64,000 nt of DNA from Glebionis coronaria (lineage: Eukaryota; Streptophyta; Magnoliopsida; Asterales; Asteraceae), in NCBI GenBank assembly GCA_025667525.1, contig CM046879.1, positions 385,973,039 through 386,037,038 on the forward strand, read 5' to 3'. Made by a program: the position numbers and the translations under genes. Within the stretch, counting starts at the first letter, position 1; each line of letters begins with the position of its first letter. Shown here in pieces: positions 42,979 to 54,867 of the stretch. Under the pieces are notes generated by a model that did not search any database, was not told where the DNA came from, and worked only from the letters and a program-made list of their open reading frames with translations.

Positions 42979-44225
42979 ATGTGTTTTTAAAATCATTGTA
43001 TAGTTTGTACGGGATGTGTACTGTTATTAATCTTTGTACAAGATTGGGTTTTCCACTTTATTTTTCTAACACTGACAAAGGTTATTTGGACGCTAACAAG
43101 TGTTCAAATGGACGTTGACAGCAATATGTTTGTTTTGTGGTTTTTGATCTAATCATGCAGGCATTATGAGCATTGTACAAATGGATACAGAGTTGCTTAT
43201 GGATCTTTGGAGCTTACTAGGAATGTGTTAAAGCTTATGGATGATGGTTGGAATGTTTACATTCCTATCTTGACATAAATTTTTATTACATACTTTTTAT
43301 TTGGCAACTTTGTATATCATGATTTAAGGGGAGGTTTAGGAAACCTTTAGGCTTTTGGTTATTCTTAAAATACTCTTATCATAATTCTTGATTTCTTCCA
43401 CTGGTGAGTACGAGTTACTTTTCTAAATCGTGAGGCACTGTATTATGCAAAGTTGATATATTGTGCACGCTTCCAAGACTTTTTGGCCTAGAATTAGATT
43501 TGGTCGGTTGGGAGACTTGGGAACGTTTTTATTAGCCTTACCTGGGAAGTTACAAAGGGTTTATATGAGGTAACTTCATTGTTAAGAACTTTGGTAAGTA
43601 AGGGACACTTGAAGACAATCATGTCTATCTTGCTTAAGCAAGTGTGCATGATTGGACAGTGCTTGCCACCCTATAGTCATTTTCAGTCTAAGATTTATCT
43701 TCACTAGGTAAACTACTTTGTTAAGGTCCTTTTCATTTTTAATTATTTTTATTTTTGGACGCTGACAGTTTTCTTTCCAAACGTTGATAAGACCAATTTG
43801 AACGCTGACATGACAAATTTCCAACGCTGACAAGAATATAGCCGTTAGACGCTGATGTTTAAATTTTGACCGTTGACAAACATTGGGTCCTACCCAGTTG
43901 TTATTTTTGACGAAAATATAGGTCGTAATTTTAGGAGTTGGTAAATTTTAATTAATGTATGGGATATTTTATATATTTTCCAAGATTTTAATCATTACAT
44001 TTTGAATATAACTGCCTCATATTTTAAGCAATCGTATGTTTTCACCTCTGCTATAAATTTGGCTAATTTCTTTCAAACAGGGTAACTGCTATTTCTTGTC
44101 TAACTTTAAACTCTCAAACCTTAATATTTCCCTAACTTTTATATCACAGTTTTCTAGCATCAATCTTTATAGCACCAAAGTTTAAACCTGCTCTATTGGA
44201 ATTAGGGTTCAGAAGCCAACACAAC
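42979..44225 (+). other. Cop-6 linker between pol and 3' ORF
   Basis: These 1.2 kb carry no gene. About nine CGCTGACA-type words lie at 43,068-43,120 and 43,755-43,880. The run 44,040-44,220 is a CT-rich leader-like stretch just before the 3' ORF, possibly holding a splice acceptor for a subgenomic message; this is inference. Confidence 0.5.
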
Positions 44226-45771
44226 ATGGTGGCTTATTTGGAAGCTGATAATACTCTGTTTCCCCAATATACTTAGATGGTTGGGTATTTGAATGCATCC
44301 CCTTTAAGGTATGGACTTTCACATAATCCTCTTGTCCCTATCACACACATTAAACAGTTTTGGAACACTCTAAGTTCCTCAACAGTTAATGGAGTGATTA
44401 CATTGACTGCTACTATCCACGGGGTTCCATGGGTGGTTACTGAAGCTTTGGTTCGCCAAGCTTTGCATCTTAATGATGTTGATGGTATAACCACCCTTCC
44501 CCTTGCAGAGATAGAGCAAGGACTTCGAGCTTTGGGTAATAATTTTCCCGCAATGGGCCATTTAAATAAATATACAAAACAACAATTTCCCCCAACTTGG
44601 AAGTACCTTATACATATCATCCTTCAATGTTTGAGTCCCAAATTCTCCTCACACAATGAAATCAACCGTTCAATTGGGAGTGCCATTGTGTGTCTTGCAA
44701 CTGGCAAAACTATAATTTTTCAAAAATGATTTTTGATGGCATGTGTCGCAATAAGGGTAACAAGATGACTCTTGCTTACCCTAGGTTTTTACAAATGGTT
44801 TTTGACATGCAAGGATACTTCAATAGGGATCATGACAATTTTTTATACGATCGTTGTTCAAAAGAAAACAGTTTTTGGTAATATGAATACTAAACCATAC
44901 AGAGACCTACCACTCACCTCAGACATGCTTGCTGTCATTGAGGCTGCAGCAAACCCTCAACCTCAACCCCAACCTCAACCAGACCCATTACCCGAACAAC
45001 CTCCATCACCTCAGCATATGGATATTGACCCACAACCATTCGACGCTGACACTCATAATGTGGGCGTTGACACTTCCAATCCAAACGCTAACACCCTTTT
45101 ACCACAAACCCAAACACCCCCTCACACCCAAATAGACCCTCAATCCACTTCCTCTTCTACACCACCAGATTATAGGTTGGAAAAACGCTAAAGGACAGCT
45201 GGAGTGTTCTCCTCTAATGGTCCTAGCCATGTAGCAGAGAGAACCACCACCGCAAGTGTGGTTGGTGACATGGGTGGGGCTGGGACTATTGGTTCTAGTT
45301 TAGAAACAGGCCAAGGCAGTCCCAACATCATTAAGACCCCGTCCATGCCCAATGAATCTCTTTTGGGAGGTCAAATTCCCATCATAAGGAGCGCAGATTC
45401 GAACCTTATACTCTTTTGGAATTGACGGCGGTTTGCATTAGCTTGCAAAAGCAAAATGCAGACCTTGTACAAGTTGTCACAGGTCAGGGTCTTGAACTTA
45501 AGCAATTGAGGGAGAGACTAGTTGTTTTGGAGACAGCCAATTCTAGGAGGAGGCAGACAAGAGTCCTTTCATCAGGGGAGGATTCATACAAAGGGGAGGA
45601 AGATGCACCAACAGAACCTTTCAACTTGAGTGACAAGGGCTCACAGGAAGAAGAAGGTGGTTGTTTTGGTACTAAACAGGTGGAAATTGCTGAACCTTTG
45701 ACTAGCTTGAAGGAGAAGCCTGTTATTGATGTCTCATTGATCACTCCAAAGAAGCTATACATTGTGGAGAT
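44226..45771 (+). pseudogene. Cop-6 3' ORF of unknown function, cut by Ath-A
   Basis: An ATG at 44,226 gives MVAYLEADNTLFPQYT, a stop at 44,274 in frame, then the 150-codon frame 44,277-44,729 (HIKQFWNTL, WVVTEALVRQALHLNDVDG, FPPTWKYLIHIILQCLSPK, IGSAIVCLATGKT) and after a frame change FDGMCRNKG, AYPRFLQMVFDMQGYF. I recall the same pattern in a common domain encoded 3' of copia pol in Asteraceae, often with misleading automatic names. A Pro/Gln-rich linker and a helical region (45,416-45,771: CISLQKQNADLVQVV, LKQLRERLVVLETAN) follow. Position recalls the env-like gene of Sireviruses, but no signal peptide or transmembrane segment is seen. Function is unknown. Confidence 0.6.
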
Positions 45772-48700
45772 TGATTGTGGAAAAATACACCTTTTAGAAA
45801 AAAGGCGTAAAAGCGGTAAGTATTAAACAAATGATTTAGGAAAATCAAGTGTTAATGACCCAAATAAGTTCGTTTCCCAAGTAGGTATATGTGTGTGAAA
45901 AACTCGTTAATGATTTGAGATTAATATTGAAAGAAAAAAGGGATGAGAAAATAGAATGACGGATACGTGAAAATTAAACTATGACGACTAAATTAAGATC
46001 CGTAAAAAGTGATAAAATAAAAATTAATTCTAAAAATTCCCAAAAAAAATTACTAAAAATCAGTAAAAATAAACTAGGAGTTTACAAATGATCAAAACTT
46101 TTTCAAAACTATTAATTAATTAAATATTAATTTTTAAATGCTAATTAAAGACCTAATAATCCAAATAATTAATAAAAAGCCCAAATAAAGATTTTTCACT
46201 TTGTAAAACTCAAAAATGACTTAATTAGACTAAAAACTATTTTTATGAAATTTTAAACTAAGGAAAACTATTTTTAAATGATTAAAAACTATTAAAATAT
46301 TAAAATAATTCTAGAAATTAATAAAATGATGCTAAAATTAATCTAAGCATTTTAAAAATGCTAACTTAATGTATTTGACCTAAGAAAAATATAAAAGTGG
46401 CAAAAATGTGAAAAATGGAATTTAATAATAAAATATTATTAAAAAACCAAAATTTATAAGAAATTCTAAAAACTTGCAAACTAGTTTATTTTAACTTAAA
46501 TAATCAGAAAATGAAAGTAAAATTACCAAAATACCCCTATTGGGCCCCCAAATGGGCTAAAAACTAGAACAGTCCAAGTGAAATAGGCTTTTTGGCCCAA
46601 TAAGATGAAACTTAACCAAATAAGCTGAAAATCATTAGTCTGGCTTAAAACTCAATTCTAAACATAAAAGTCTGAAGGCCCAAAAGCTGAATGTGAGCTT
46701 ATCACAGCTTAATGGTACAACAGCTTATTCTTAATGGGCTTTTTGGCCCGTTAAGCTATAAGCCAATGCCATAAGCTCTATTTTGACATACAACCCTCTT
46801 TTGAGATGCCTAAGAGATCTATGAAAAGAAATTTCCAATAAGCTCAACCAATAAGTCAGAAATAAGTAAAGAAAAATTTCACTAAAAGACAAAATAGTCG
46901 ACTTAGAGTTCTAGACCACCTCAGACCTTGATACAAGTTGCAAAAGGCTCTAAATGACTTAATTAAGAAAAATAAATCAAGAAAAGTTCAATAAGCCAAG
47001 CCAAATAAGCTGAATAAGCTGATAAGCACTTATGTAAAAGTCAAAGTAATTGGTTTTCTAGTCAAAGCTCAAAGTCAACCCCTCAAATGATCCAGTATGA
47101 ACAAATGGGTCAAATAAGGAACACCTATTACGAAATTAAAGTTCTTGCAGGTTTAAATAAGATAGAATAGCTTATTGATAAAAATAACACTAGTAGTGGC
47201 TAGCAGCAAGGGAAAGGAGTTCCCACTGCTTTGACTATTTGACTTGCAAATTTAGAGAGATCTAGTTGGATTCAATGGAAAACAAAGGCACCCTTACAAC
47301 CAGTGAGGTGTAAGGAGTCAATATCAAGGGAGAAATCACAAATTAATCCAGCCAATAAGCACAGAATAAGCAAACAGTCACCAAATATTGCACAGACCTT
47401 GAAATAAGCAGTTATGAACTAAAAAGCAGTTTAAGCATGAATAAGCCAACCAAAATGAACCATATGCATACACAAGATATAATAAAGTCCAATAAGCACA
47501 AATAAACTTGTTTCAAACACTGGATCAAAGATTAGAAGTAGATTCAAGCTTATGCATATGACTGATGAACAAAGGCAATATCGAAAACCCTTTTGTTGAT
47601 CTAATTGACCTCAAATCCAATTTCAAACCTTCAAATCCATTTCCCTTGTTGTAATAACTAAAACTTAGCACTTTTTATCCCTAGTCTACCCTTAGATCTA
47701 GGTGGCCCCAAACTTTTAGCCAAAAATACCAAGTAAAACAGTTTTATAGCCCTTTGATGGATTTAGTTGATTCAAACCACAAAGATTGCAGATAAATTCC
47801 TAAAAACACTTATGAAAGAATAACCAACAATAAACAACCAAGTACACCCACTCAAGTTGCCTCAAATCCTGGTATATCAGTTAACCCAAACACCCCTTTG
47901 TAAATTGATTTCTCAAGTTTTCAAAGGACTTGTGTGATTTAAACCCACAAAGCAAGATCTAATCAACCTGGTATCCACAAACAACTCTCAAAACACCATA
48001 TTCAACCACAAAATCACACAATCAAGCAATAAATCTTAGATTCACTAAAATTCATGTAATTTTCAGAAAAATGAAAACGGTTTAGAGATGGAAACCTCCA
48101 AGACTCATATCCAAGCCATGGATTGTTTGAGCTTAGGTGCTAGCAAAACAAGCACCAGCTTCCTTGTACCTGCTAAGAACAACAAACACCAAAGATGAAT
48201 AATAAACTATGAAAACTGATTTTTTTGAAAACAAGGATTTAAACCATAAAACCTTTCCTCAAAAACAATCAAAACAGATTATGGAACTCAGACTTTAGCT
48301 AATCAAACACCAAACTTTTACAAAAACTTAAAAGGAAAATCACAATTTCAGAAATTCAAACTTTTATTTCAAAAAAAGGGATTAAAAAGACTTAGATAAA
48401 ATCTAGAACAAAGGGATTCTCACATGTTGAAGTCTCCTTTTATAGATGACTAAGGATGATTCTAGAATTGAAATTACATCAAAACCCTAGCTATGAAGTC
48501 TCAAAATACCCTTGGCCTTCTAGACGTGTTTGATGTGTATGAGCTGTCCAATTCAATCCTAGTTGTTCATTTTAGCTTTGGGGCCAAGCAAAGAGTATGG
48601 GACGTTGATTTGGCCACGTGGCTTTGCTTGGAGAGGAGGGTGAGTTTTTATTGGTGGACGGGTTTGAGTGTGGGGGCCATAGGGTGAGTTGGTGTTTGAG

Positions 48701-49545
48701 TTTAGGCGTGGGAATGATTCGTGGGAAGGCGAATTGTGTTTTAGTTAAGGTAATTGTAAAAACATCCTTGATGGTGAAAAGTTAAAACTGGGTTTCATAC
48801 GTGTGAATAGTGACACGTTTGATCCGAAATCAGTGGTGGTTTAGTGTTTGGCGCGTGTTTGTGATGTTTAAACTTTGGAAATGGCAAAAGGAGTCCTTGT
48901 TCTTTGGCAAACAATGTGTAACCAGTTTATTTTCCTTATAAACTCGTTTTTCCTTTGTATTTTAAGTTTTTGAATTCTCACATTGGACACAAAATGTTTT
49001 CAAAAGGGTTTTTAGGGCTTTTATAAGTTTAGGCTAGTTACAATTTCAGTCCTTTTGATATTTAAACCATTTTTAAAGGACTAGAAATGAAATATTCGTG
49101 AATTTCAAGGGCTTCTTTTGATCTTGGATCTAATGAAGGACCATTATTGACAATTTTGATTTATAGAGGGACTAAATTTGCCAATTCTTCAAACTTGGAG
49201 GAACTCTTTGTAATTTTGACAAACTTAAGGGACCAAACATGTAATTATGAATATACAAGGGTATTAAGTGTCATTTATTCATAAATGAGGGATCAGTCTT
49301 GTACATCTTCAAGTCTTCAAGGGTTTTTCTTTGATAATTCACAAACTAGGGCCCGATTCATTGTGCGACTTCATTTCTCGTGTTCGTTTTTCCTTGTTTC
49401 TTGTGATCTTTTGTCTTTTTCACGATATCCATACCTAAAATACACAAGTAAACAAACACAAGCATATATATGGTATTTTATGACATATTTATACATTTAA
49501 AGCCCGAAAAGAACGAAGAGATCATGTATAAATGCCATCTCATCA
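45772..49545 (-). repeat. Ath-A 3' LTR
   Basis: It is 3,774 bases, starting TGATGAGATG at 49,545 and ending CCACAATCA at 45,772 on the minus strand (terminal TGAT/ATCA). It aligns along its length with the Ath-B LTR. Repeated AATAAGC/GCTTATT words are dense at 46,600-47,500. The plus-strand frames 48,493-48,687 and 49,285-49,500 are not conserved as proteins in the Ath-B LTR. No gene. Confidence 0.8.
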
Positions 49546-49585
49546 CTCCCCCCATACTAAACCATTGTCGTGCCCTCACACAATG
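49546..49585 (-). other. Ath-A polypurine tract and adjoining hairpin
   Basis: The minus strand reads TTAGTATGGGGGGAG directly before the LTR start TGATGAG. On the plus strand a hairpin CATTGT...ACAATG (49,563-49,585) lies next to it. Confidence 0.7.
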
Positions 49586-50171
49586 CTAGAATATAGTATC
49601 TAAGCATATCCAAAATTCAATTTTATTACCCTTTATTGAAAAGTAAAACTTGCTACAATACTACTAAGATGTGTAAAGATATAATGTATGATTTTCATCA
49701 CGTGTGTGACTTTTAGGGTCAATGAATAGAAACAAGTGAATGTCTCATAGAGTAAAGTTCGTCATCCTTGATTGTCATACATTCCATGCTAAGTGCAAAA
49801 ACGAGATCATTGTTGGTACAAGTCACAATGCTAACACTACTCATACGTCCAAATTGTGTAATACTTTTTCTCCCTGCAATCCTGGTTATTTTGAAAAGAA
49901 ATGGGTTTCTAGAATTTTTTAACTATTTGTCATGGATCACAAGTGATTCATATTGACTTATTTGAGTGTTTATTAGTCCGAATATAAAATAGCATGATGG
50001 TTAGCAGAGGAAAAAAATCTTTTAAAACGGCTTCTCGTGTATCTCCTTAAGTTCATATCTTGGCGAAACTCGTTTCACGATTTGAGACCTTTCTTGGACC
50101 GATATTTGGCATGTACTTCAGACTTCAAATCTTGGGAAGACGTTCTTGAAATTATGGTCTTCTCTTCATAT
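49586..50171 (-). mobile_element. Ath-A tail before the N-run
   Basis: Non-coding, matching Ath-B 58,815-59,411 almost base for base (for example the stretch GGCTTCTCGTGTATCTCC at about 50,031 and 59,272). No gene. Confidence 0.75.
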
Positions 50172-51171
50172 NNNNNNNNNNNNNNNNNNNNNNNNNNNNN
50201 NNNNNNNNNNNNNNNNNNNNNNNNNNNNNNNNNNNNNNNNNNNNNNNNNNNNNNNNNNNNNNNNNNNNNNNNNNNNNNNNNNNNNNNNNNNNNNNNNNNN
50301 NNNNNNNNNNNNNNNNNNNNNNNNNNNNNNNNNNNNNNNNNNNNNNNNNNNNNNNNNNNNNNNNNNNNNNNNNNNNNNNNNNNNNNNNNNNNNNNNNNNN
50401 NNNNNNNNNNNNNNNNNNNNNNNNNNNNNNNNNNNNNNNNNNNNNNNNNNNNNNNNNNNNNNNNNNNNNNNNNNNNNNNNNNNNNNNNNNNNNNNNNNNN
50501 NNNNNNNNNNNNNNNNNNNNNNNNNNNNNNNNNNNNNNNNNNNNNNNNNNNNNNNNNNNNNNNNNNNNNNNNNNNNNNNNNNNNNNNNNNNNNNNNNNNN
50601 NNNNNNNNNNNNNNNNNNNNNNNNNNNNNNNNNNNNNNNNNNNNNNNNNNNNNNNNNNNNNNNNNNNNNNNNNNNNNNNNNNNNNNNNNNNNNNNNNNNN
50701 NNNNNNNNNNNNNNNNNNNNNNNNNNNNNNNNNNNNNNNNNNNNNNNNNNNNNNNNNNNNNNNNNNNNNNNNNNNNNNNNNNNNNNNNNNNNNNNNNNNN
50801 NNNNNNNNNNNNNNNNNNNNNNNNNNNNNNNNNNNNNNNNNNNNNNNNNNNNNNNNNNNNNNNNNNNNNNNNNNNNNNNNNNNNNNNNNNNNNNNNNNNN
50901 NNNNNNNNNNNNNNNNNNNNNNNNNNNNNNNNNNNNNNNNNNNNNNNNNNNNNNNNNNNNNNNNNNNNNNNNNNNNNNNNNNNNNNNNNNNNNNNNNNNN
51001 NNNNNNNNNNNNNNNNNNNNNNNNNNNNNNNNNNNNNNNNNNNNNNNNNNNNNNNNNNNNNNNNNNNNNNNNNNNNNNNNNNNNNNNNNNNNNNNNNNNN
51101 NNNNNNNNNNNNNNNNNNNNNNNNNNNNNNNNNNNNNNNNNNNNNNNNNNNNNNNNNNNNNNNNNNNNNNN
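50172..51171. other. assembly gap of exactly 1,000 N
   Basis: The run is exactly 1,000 bases, typical of a placeholder, so the true distance is unknown. The left flank is Ath-A tail, the right flank a Tekay-like LTR. Open frames across it (50,037-51,252) are artefacts. Confidence 0.98.
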
Positions 51172-52210
51172 CAAGTTTATTATGAATTGATCAAATATCA
51201 GTTATACACTCTTAATCCCTTAGCATTTTTATTTAGCAATACTACTAGTTAATATGGTAAACAATTATTTGTTATGTAGTAGTACTATACAAGTTTGCTG
51301 ACCAAAATAGTTTTATTAGAGAACTTCATAAGGTTTAAAGATTTGAGGGGTCAGTAACCAAAAATCATAAAATAAAGACATGCAGGTTCTCTTCCTATCC
51401 AAAAGCCTAAGAATTGAAATTCTTCTCTTACTGTTAATTTTTCAAGATGTTTCGAACTTGTTTATTTTCATAGTGGTATATATTCGACCCATTTATAAGT
51501 TGAGTTATCAAATCAAAACTATTTCTTTTGAGATCAACCATACAAGCAACTGGTTATAACATGAGATTGATAATATAGTTTAGGATTTACCACTAGGAAT
51601 TGCGAGGGGCCGATTTTGAGATCGAAATAAAAGACGACTTTGAGTCGACCTCAACAAAAGATTACGAACAGTAGCGATATAACCGAAACCACAACATCGA
51701 ACACTCTCCCTTTTTTCTTGTTTTGTGGCCGGGTGACATGATGTGAACCCTTTAGGGTTTTATCTAAATTTCTAATTTAACAAAAGTAGAGGAAAGAACA
51801 TGTGTGCGTTTGTCGCTTTCACATTTTATGGACCGGGCCTCGGGCCCTATTTTCTTGTTAATTTTTCTTTAATAACCGGCCCAAGCATAAAGCATGTCTA
51901 TTGTTGTTTTCGTGTTATAATTATTTGACGTGATGTTCGTGATCGTGCTTTAAGTTCTCGTGATGAAACTCTGAACTGTATTATTTATTTTTCTGAATAA
52001 TTAATTGTATCACACTTTAAATAAAACTGAGACGATGTGTAATTAATGTTCTTGGATTTTAAATGCGGGTTATTACCAGGAATGAGGCTTTACCAGGAAT
52101 GAGGTTTTAAATTTCCATTTTTTTTTTTATTCTTTCTTCTATATTTTTTTTTAAACGTTCGTTATCGAAACCGCGTATTTAATATTCTAAAATTAAATAC
52201 GGGTTTTACA
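51172..52210 (-). repeat. fragment of a Tekay-like LTR inside the Ath-A tail
   Basis: The last part matches the 3' parts (plus orientation) of soloT and the Tek LTR: a pyrimidine-rich stretch, CCGGCCCA, CTGAATAATTA, AAATAAAACTGAG and the end AATACGGGTTTTACA at 52,210. Its other end should be in the gap. Solo LTR or full element cannot be told. Confidence 0.6.
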
Positions 52211-53275
52211 TTTATTCACTTTTAATTTTGCATAGATTTTTTGGCCTTGTGGGCTTCAAATTGTTTGCTTGATTTAGGTGAGCACTTGAAATCTTATTAT
52301 TGGGTGAAGCTTTCGATTATTCGGGTTGCCAATACTTCAAAACCGTGACGCTGGCGATACCTTAATGTCTTCCCAATTTAATTACACGGACGGAAGCTAC
52401 TAGAAAAGACTAGAAACCCAACAATCAAGACTAAACCGCTAAGCCAATATTTATTAAGAAAAAAATATTTACAAGCGAAGGGAGAATAAGCAAACAACGA
52501 GAACACATGAGTTTTTGAAAGAATACGAGTACTCTACGTTTAGCATAGTAACTTATAATTAACTCTATCATTTCTCGTCCTCATTTAAGAGACTTAGCCT
52601 AATGTGAAGTTAAGGAATCAAAGCTAAGTGCTCAACACGCACGGTCGAGTCAAAAATTACTCTTATTCTCGCCATCAGAAAACCTACATTCGTGTCTTCA
52701 AACACTTATAAAACATGAGAAAAATTTTAAAATTTGGCCATTTTTAGCCTTATTTTGCAACAAAACGATAAATAAAAAGATAAACTTTGGAGAGCGTGAA
52801 GGTTTGGCAAGACAAGTATCTATTCACCCCCCCCCCCCCCCCCCATACTAAAGTTAAACATTGTCCTCAATGTTTCGAGACTAGGGGTGCAAACACCCCC
52901 ATACTAAAGACGTAGTCGAATGCCTAATCTAGCATGGAAAGGGTGTAACCGTTAAATTTAACGCCGTTTATGAAGTGTGCTATAAACCTAAGGTTAGAAC
53001 ATCAAAGGATATATCATGGATATTGAGAAAGTCTTCAAAGCAAACGATTGAGTGCTCCCATAAAACGAACACGAGAGGCTCCAATCGTGAAGATAATGAT
53101 CATCTAAAATCCACAATTCACAAACAACCACGGAACAAAGGTTGGAGGGGCACAAATCCCCACATGTTACTACATTAGAAAGCGATAATATGTACATAGG
53201 ATAAGCATGGGACTCCCCCACGAGGCACCTCGTTTTTTATTACCGAGTCATGAGCTCGACTCGATCCCCTCAATA
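52211..53275 (-). mobile_element. Ath-A tail after the Tekay LTR fragment
   Basis: Non-coding. From about 52,380 it parallels Ath-B 59,760-60,980 (GAGTTTTTGAAAGAA, TCATTTCTCGT, the C-run with CATACTAAA, and the ACATTG stem-loop). 52,211-52,380 has no counterpart that I could see. Confidence 0.7.
52827..52909 (-). other. internal PPT-like tracts and stem-loop in the Ath-A tail
   Basis: A run of 18 C (52,827-52,844) followed by ATACTAAAG, the stem-loop AAACATTG/CAATGTTT (52,856-52,875), and a second CCCCCATACTAAAG (52,896-52,909). On the minus strand these read as TTAGTATGGGGG, the same word as the LTR-adjacent PPT. Confidence 0.65.
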
Positions 53276-54867
53276 CTAATTATCATTGGGGAATGTGATT
53301 TGGTCGAGGTAGTTCAAGGATGGAACTTCCCTGCCAAAGTAGTGCTTCAACCTATGTCCATTCACCTTGAATTTGGGACCATCATTTTGAGCTAGCTCGA
53401 TGGTCCCATAAGGAAAAACTTGGGTGACGGTGAATGGACCGGACCAACGGGATTTCAACTTACCGGAAAAGATTTTCAAACGTGAGTTAAAAAACAACAC
53501 TTGATCTCCAATGTTAAAAACCCGGTTTTTAATTTTTGAGTCATGAAACTTTGTAGTTTTTTCTTTATAAATCAATGAATTTTCATAAACAATATCCCTC
53601 AATTCATCTAATTCATTCAATTTAATTTTCCGGTGTTTTCTCGCGGTCTCAATATCATCATCACAATGCTTAAGGGCCCAATAAGCTTTGTGTTCGAGTT
53701 CAATTGGCAAGTGACAATTCTTCCCATACACAAGCTTATAAGGAGTGCACCCGATGGGCATCTTATGAGCGGTCCGAAAGGCCCATAAAGCATCGTCCAA
53801 CTTATCCGACCAATACTGTCGGTTTTCCCCAATCGATCTCTCCAAGATCCTCTTCAACGCTCAGTTTGAAACCTCGACTTTCCCACTCGTTTATGGGTGA
53901 TAAGCCGTAGAAAGCCGATGTGTAACCCCATATTACCTTAGGACCCTTTCGAATTGGTCGTTACAAAAATGGGTTCCACGATCGCTTATGTCGCACGAGG
54001 GGTTCCAAACCGAGAAAACAAGCTTTTCAAAAACTTGACTACCACACGAGCATCATTGGTGGGCTAAGCCTTAGCTTCCACCCACTTAGATAGGTAGTCA
54101 ACCGCGACAAGGATGTACTTATTACCACGAGATGATGGGAACGGCCCCATAAAGTCGATGCCCCAAACGTCAAAGATCTCACACACTTGGACGATATTTT
54201 GTGGTATTTCATCTTTTTGTGAGGCTTTTTCTTGTCGTTGGCATGAGTCACATGCCTTCACAAGCTCATGTTCATCTCGGTAAATAGTAGGCCAAAAGAA
54301 ATCGGCATCAAAAACCTTCTTAGTCGTGAGATTAGCAGCGTGGTAACCACCCGTGGGTCCCTCGTGACAAGCTCTAAGGATGTTAAAAGCTTCGGTACCA
54401 TAGACACAACATCGAATAATTTGATCCGCACAAGTTCGAAACAAGTAAGGGTCGTTCCAAAAGTAGAACTTGACGTCACGAAAGAATTTTCGTTTTTCTT
54501 GAGTCGTCATACTCTTGATGATGAAGTTACCCGCATGGTAATTTGTGATGTCCGCAAACCATGGGGTGGAAGAATCAAGCTTAGAATTCACTACACCAAG
54601 TGTCTCGAGCGGAAATGTTTCGGTGATTTCCTTGGGCTCGTAAACACTTTGGTGAGGATCTTCCAAACGAGAAAGATGATCGGCCGCTAGATTCTCGGCT
54701 CCTTTTTTGTCAACGATTTTGTGATCAAATTCTTGAAGGAGGAGAATCCAACAAAGTAATCTCGGCTTTGCATCTTGCTTAGCCATGAGATACTTGATAG
54801 CCGAATGATCCGTATACACTATGCATTTCGTCAAGACGAGATAAGGTCGGAATTTCTCAAATGCATA
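53276..54867 (-). pseudogene. Ath-A pol fragment: RNase H end and integrase
   Basis: Ath-B inserts after the codons for the RNase H region that precede [10 protein letters not shown]. Then come [10 protein letters not shown], the integrase zinc site ([11 protein letters not shown] ... CDSCQRQ) and [10 protein letters not shown] to EAKA, followed by a TAG at about 54,063. The core continues in broken frames to about 53,860, then a clean 193-codon frame (53,276-53,857: [41 protein letters not shown]). The stop codon and frameshifts make it inactive. It is clearly the same family as Ath-B pol. Confidence 0.85.

Larger units (their letters stand above)
36080..45771 (+). mobile_element. Cop-6: copia element with a 3' ORF, cut by Ath-A
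   Basis: The order is 5' LTR, PBS, gag, protease, integrase, RT, RNase H, 1.2 kb linker and an extra ORF, which Ath-A interrupts at 45,772. ATAAC (36,075-36,079) is the expected left TSD. The 3' LTR lies beyond the window. A CGCTGACA motif recurs from LTR to 3' ORF. All frames carry stops or frameshifts. Confidence 0.85.
45772..54867 (-). mobile_element. Ath-A: Athila-like Ty3 element, 3' part
   Basis: On the minus strand: pol C-terminal half (54,867-53,276), tail with a Tekay LTR fragment and an N-run, PPT and a 3,774-base 3' LTR ending at 45,772. The LTR end cuts the Cop-6 3' ORF; GAGAT (45,767-45,771) is the expected TSD. Its 5' half lies beyond Ath-B, outside the window. Confidence 0.8.

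Noticed and set aside
48493..49500. Frames in the Ath-A LTR as small genes
   Set aside because: The aligned Ath-B LTR does not conserve them as proteins; 49,285-49,500 and 58,530-58,730 are similar only because the DNA is.
50037..51252. Long open frames on both strands over 340-382 codons
   Set aside because: They consist almost wholly of the N-run and have no sequence content.
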